Part shown: positions 4,408 through 7,192 of the stretch, in pieces | How positions within the stretch are numbered: position 1 is the first letter of the stretch | Layout: every line of letters begins with the position of its first letter | From: an uncultured Gardnerella sp. | Lineage (GTDB): Bacteria > Actinomycetota > Actinomycetes > Actinomycetales > Bifidobacteriaceae | Length of the DNA stretch: 7,192 bases | Assembly: GCA_947254595.1 (NCBI GenBank) | Contig: CAMYED010000044.1 | Span: 1 to 7,192, forward strand | Direction of reading: 5' to 3' | Translations under genes and position numbers: made by a program | Notes under the pieces: generated by a model | The model's input: only the letters and a program-made list of their open reading frames with translations | Told to the model about the DNA's origin: nothing | The model's database searches: none

Positions 4408-6073
4408 ATAATCCGGCTAATCCGCCGCCGAAGTTAGGTGGAAGTTGATTATCCTGATTTGAATTTTCAGAATTCATAAGCTCTTGTAAGCCTTCAGGAA
4501 GATTCTGCAGATTTGGCTGCTGCTTTGCAAAAGCGGAGCCAGCAACGTCGTTACTGCCGTTTCCGGAAGATTCTCCCGAAAGTCGATCGCGCAGCGCGCG
4601 CTCCTCGGCCTCGCGGCGCATTGGATTACCGGACTTTCCGCCCTTCTTCTTCGACTTTTTATCTTTGCGCTTCGATTTTCCGCCAGGGCCGCCAAATCCT
4701 GGAATACCGCCCATTCCAGGCATTCCAGCGCCGCCGCTCATGCGCTTCATCATCTTCGCAGCCTGCTCAAAACGCTGCAAAAGCGCGTTGACCTGCGAAA
4801 CGCTTACGCCCGCACCAGCCGCAATTCGTGCGCGCCTCGAGCCGTCAATAATTTTCGTATCTCTACGCTCTGCCGGAGTCATCGAGCGAATAATTGCTTC
4901 TGTGCGGTCAATTTCCTTATCGTCAAACTGTTCAAGCTCCTTGCGGTGAGCGGCCATTCCAGGCATCATTCCCAAAAGCTGCTTCATTGAGCCAAGCTTA
5001 CGAACCTGCTGAAGCTGCTCCAAAAAGTCGTCCAAACCGAAGCTACCTTCAGCAATTTTTGCAGCCGCCTTACGCGATTCTTCCTCATCGAACTGCTTTT
5101 GCGCATGCTCAATAAGCGTCAAAATATCGCCCATGTCGAGGATTCTGGAAGCCATTCGATCCGGATGGAAAATCTCAAAATCCTTCAAACCTTCGCCAGT
5201 AGAAGCGAACAAAATCGGCTTTCCAGTAACGCTTGCAACCGAAAGTGCGGCACCGCCTCGAGCGTCGCCGTCGAGCTTAGAAAGCACAACGCCAGTAAAG
5301 TTCACGCCCTCATTAAAAGCCTGAGCCGTGCGAACAGCGTCCTGACCAATCATTGCGTCAATAACAAACAGCACTTCCTGAGGATTTACAGCGTCGCGAA
5401 TATTTCGCGCCTGCTTCATCAAATCCTCATCCACGCCCAAGCGACCTGCGGTATCAATAATCACAGTGTCGTACATTTTTTCGCGCGCAAAATTAATAGA
5501 ATCGCGCGCAACCTTAACCGGGTCGCCTTTAGAGAACCATGGCAAAGAAATTGCGTTTCCGCCATTTTGCACGCCCTTTTCCGGCGCAAAAACAGGAACT
5601 CCAGCGCGCTCGCCAACAACCTGTAGCTGCGTTACTGCGTTTGGACGCTGCAAATCTGCCGCAACAAGCAGCGGAGTGTGTCCAGCATCTTTAAGCCAGT
5701 AGCCGAGCTTTCCGGCAAGCGTAGTCTTACCAGCACCCTGCAAACCAGCAAGCATAATTACGGTAGGCGGGTATTTCGCAAAATTAAGCGGCCTATCAAC
5801 TCCAGCTCCGAGCACCTGCGTCAACTCGTCGTTCACAATTTTTACAACTTGCTGAGCGGGATTCAGAGCGCGCGAAACTTCCTCGCCAAGTGCGCGCTCG
5901 CGAACTTGAGCTGTAAAGGAGCGCACAACTTCAAGAGCAACGTCGGCGTCGAGAAGCGCGCGGCGAATCTCGCGTATTGTGCCGTCAATATCGGATTCTG
6001 AAAGCTTGCCTTTGCTGCGCAAATGCTTAAACGCGTTGGAAAGGCGGTCTGTCAACGAACTAAATGCTGCCAT
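4397..6073 (-). CDS. ffh: Signal recognition particle protein Ffh (SRP54 GTPase)
   Basis: Ffh binds the SRP RNA and signal sequences of nascent membrane proteins and delivers ribosomes to the receptor FtsY. The 558-residue product has a helical N domain (about 1-90) and a GTPase G domain (about 100-300): G1 GLQGAGKTT (110-118), DLQRPNA (140-146), G3 DTAGR (207-211), G4 SKLDGDARGG (265-274) and STGEGLKDF (291-299). The methionine-rich M domain spans about 335-445, with GMMPGM (368-373) and the RNA-binding GSRRARIAAGAG segment (411-422) followed by VNALL. Beyond it lie a Gly/Met-rich and then Lys/Arg-rich stretch (448-490) and a tail rich in Asn, Gln and Gly up to Leu-Phe-Gly-Lys. The protein is longer than the roughly 450-residue E. 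coli form, as in other actinobacteria. The ATG at 6073 has AGGA (6082-6079) 5 nt upstream. The stop codon lies within a 19-bp tandem repeat. Confidence 0.98.
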   Translation of the reverse strand: MAAFSSLTDRLSNAFKHLRSKGKLSESDIDGTIREIRRALLDADVALEVVRSFTAQVRERALGEEVSRALNPAQQVVKIVNDELTQVLGAGVDRPLNFAKYPPTVIMLAGLQGAGKTTLAGKLGYWLKDAGHTPLLVAADLQRPNAVTQLQVVGERAGVPVFAPEKGVQNGGNAISLPWFSKGDPVKVARDSINFAREKMYDTVIIDTAGRLGVDEDLMKQARNIRDAVNPQEVLFVIDAMIGQDAVRTAQAFNEGVNFTGVVLSKLDGDARGGAALSVASVTGKPILFASTGEGLKDFEIFHPDRMASRILDMGDILTLIEHAQKQFDEEESRKAAAKIAEGSFGLDDFLEQLQQVRKLGSMKQLLGMMPGMAAHRKELEQFDDKEIDRTEAIIRSMTPAERRDTKIIDGSRRARIAAGAGVSVSQVNALLQRFEQAAKMMKRMSGGAGMPGMGGIPGFGGPGGKSKRKDKKSKKKGGKSGNPMRREAEERALRDRLSGESSGNGSNDVAGSAFAKQQPNLQNLPEGLQELMNSENSNQDNQLPPNFGGGLAGLFGK

Positions 6074-6122
6074 AATTTTCCTATTCTACCTGCTGTTACT
6101 AATGTTGCGTGGTTTGCGGTCG

Positions 6123-6218
6123 CTGCAATTCTGTTGCTGCAATTTTGTTACTGCAATTCTGTTGCTGCAATTCCGTTACTGCAATTCCTACTTTAATTCC
6201 TACTTTAATTACTACTTT
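6123..6218. repeat. 12-bp and 14-bp tandem repeats in the cysS-ffh spacer, spanning the cysS stop
   Basis: On the coding strand, starting inside the last cysS codons, three 12-bp units (TTAAAGTAGTAA, then TTAAAGTAGGAA twice) are followed directly by 14-bp units of the form TTGCAGYAACRGAA. The plus-strand CTGCAATT landmark falls at 6123, 6137, 6151, 6165 and 6179. The first 12-mer contains the Leu-Lys-TAG end of cysS, so the stop codon is repeated. About 50 bases of unremarkable sequence then lead to the ffh ribosome-binding site. I find no convincing promoter or terminator here. Confidence 0.92.
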
Positions 6219-7192
6219 AAGTGCCACGAAGATCCTTCAGCAGAATCTACAATAACAATTCCCGCATTATTAAGCGCATCGCGAATTGCGTCGGCCTCAG
6301 CAAAATCTTTCGCTTTTCGAGCGCAAGCGCGAGCCTTAAGCTGCGAAGCAATCAAAGCGTCTAAAGCGGAATGTTCCTTATTTTCGCCAGTATTTGAGTT
6401 TTGTGCGTAAGATTGCGCAGAATTTGAAGCCCACGTATTAGCGTAAGGGTCCAATCCGAGAGTATCCAGCATTGCGCGCACTTGCAAAACCGCGGTATAT
6501 AGCAGTTTTTGCGTTCCTTCGCTTTGTGCTTGCGAATCGTCTTGAGCGCAGTCGTCAAGAAGTGCGTTTCCTTGACGAATTGCTGTAAATATTGCTGCGT
6601 TTGCGCCGGAAACGTTAATATCGTCGTTCATTGCGCGCGTAAAATCTTCAGGAAGCTCGTCCGCGCTAACGGACTGCACTTCTTCGCGCGTTGGCTGCGC
6701 TTCAATTACGCGTCCGGCTCGCTCAAGGAAGTTTGTAATGCGATCGTAAGCAGATTTTGCTTCAACCAAAGCTTGATCGGACCATTCCAACATTGCGCGA
6801 TACTGCACTGCTCCCAGCGCGTAACGAACAACCCAAGCCGAATTATTGGCCAAAACAACCGGCACGGAAAGTCCATTCCCCAAGGATTTGGACATTTTTT
6901 CGCCCTTGGCTGTAACCCATGCGGAATGCATCCACACATTCGCGCTTTTCCAGCCGGCAGCACGTGTTTGAGCCATCTCGTTTTCGTGATGCGGGAATCG
7001 CAAATCCAATCCGCCGCCATGAATATCAAAATCGTCGCCAAGATAGCGGTGGCTCATAGCCGAGCACTCAATATGCCATCCTGGACGCCCTTCGCCAAAA
7101 GGAGTTTTCCAGCGTGCGTCCGGCTGATCGAAATCGCAAGGAGCTTTCCAAAGTGCAAAATCGCGCGGATCGTGCTTATCGGGGGATGCGTC
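6212..7192 (-). CDS. cysS: Cysteinyl-tRNA synthetase, C-terminal part (5' end outside window)
   Basis: CysS ligates cysteine to tRNA-Cys in the cytosol. The frame is open from base 7192 with no start needed at the internal ATG 7057. The 326 visible residues begin mid-protein, before the conserved block DPRDFALWK (8-16) and PGWHIECSAMS (37-47). The zinc-site residues match E. coli: Cys43 in HIECSAM, and His68 and Glu72 in FPHHENE. The class I signature KMSKSLGN (99-106) is intact. The anticodon-binding DALR-like helical domain and the terminal KARACARKAKDFAEADAIRDAL segment follow, ending SSWHLK. The N-terminal HIGH motif and the first zinc cysteine lie outside the window. A short polar linker (about NTWASNSAQSYAQNSNTGEN) precedes the C-terminal helices. 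It lies upstream of ffh with no clear separate promoter, so the two are probably co-transcribed. Confidence 0.97.
   Translation of the reverse strand, partial: DASPDKHDPRDFALWKAPCDFDQPDARWKTPFGEGRPGWHIECSAMSHRYLGDDFDIHGGGLDLRFPHHENEMAQTRAAGWKSANVWMHSAWVTAKGEKMSKSLGNGLSVPVVLANNSAWVVRYALGAVQYRAMLEWSDQALVEAKSAYDRITNFLERAGRVIEAQPTREEVQSVSADELPEDFTRAMNDDINVSGANAAIFTAIRQGNALLDDCAQDDSQAQSEGTQKLLYTAVLQVRAMLDTLGLDPYANTWASNSAQSYAQNSNTGENKEHSALDALIASQLKARACARKAKDFAEADAIRDALNNAGIVIVDSAEGSSWHLK

Noticed and set aside
6074..6122. Promoter directly before ffh (TAGAAT at -10-like position)
   Set aside because: The hexamer lies too close to the ATG to leave a leader containing the ribosome-binding site, and no plausible -35 sits 16-18 bp upstream.
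6212..7057. Complete 281-residue gene starting at ATG 7057
   Set aside because: The frame stays open to the window edge and encodes conserved CysRS sequence (DPRDFALWK, PGWHIEC) upstream of that Met.

Overview
The window looks like chromosomal DNA from a Bifidobacteriaceae actinobacterium, most likely Gardnerella. The gene set and order (cysS, ffh, a membrane endonuclease-like gene, rpsP, khpA, rimM, trmD), the actinobacterial-type S16 with an Ala/Glu/Lys-rich tail and the moderate GC content all fit. The genus is inferred from recognition, not from a database search. All seven genes lie on the minus strand, so they are transcribed from the right edge towards the left.

Layout, right to left: 7192-6212 is the C-terminal part of cysS, cut by the window edge. 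6211-6074 is a spacer made largely of 12-bp and 14-bp tandem repeats. 6073-4397 is ffh (SRP54). 4396-4344 is a spacer made of a 19-bp tandem repeat. 4343-3018 is a membrane-anchored endonuclease/exonuclease/phosphatase (EEP) family protein whose linker is a 53-bp tandem repeat array. 2998-2872 holds a probable promoter and leader. 2871-2410 is rpsP (TTG start), 2407-2174 khpA, 2161-1562 rimM and 1497-604 trmD. The last 603 bases hold no convincing gene. They are filled by a 53-bp array (about 62-366) that runs in phase into a 52-bp array (362-595).

The genes form a translation and secretion set. CysS charges tRNA-Cys, and Ffh targets nascent membrane proteins. S16, RimM (30S maturation, which binds S19 in studied bacteria), KhpA (RNA chaperone) and TrmD (m1G37 of tRNA) serve ribosome assembly and decoding fidelity. 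rpsP-khpA-rimM-trmD is the conserved ribosome-maturation operon. The rpsP promoter overlaps the stop codon of the EEP gene.

The striking feature is repeat biology. The spacers after cysS, ffh and rimM are tandem repeats whose unit includes the upstream gene's stop codon. The 53-bp repeat occurs both downstream of trmD and inside the EEP coding sequence. Because 53 is not a multiple of 3, successive copies in the EEP gene are translated in three different frames, all open, giving a 53-residue protein super-repeat. Codon-phased short repeats also expand TrmD and the EEP domain. I see no mobile-element gene, CRISPR array, tRNA or rRNA.
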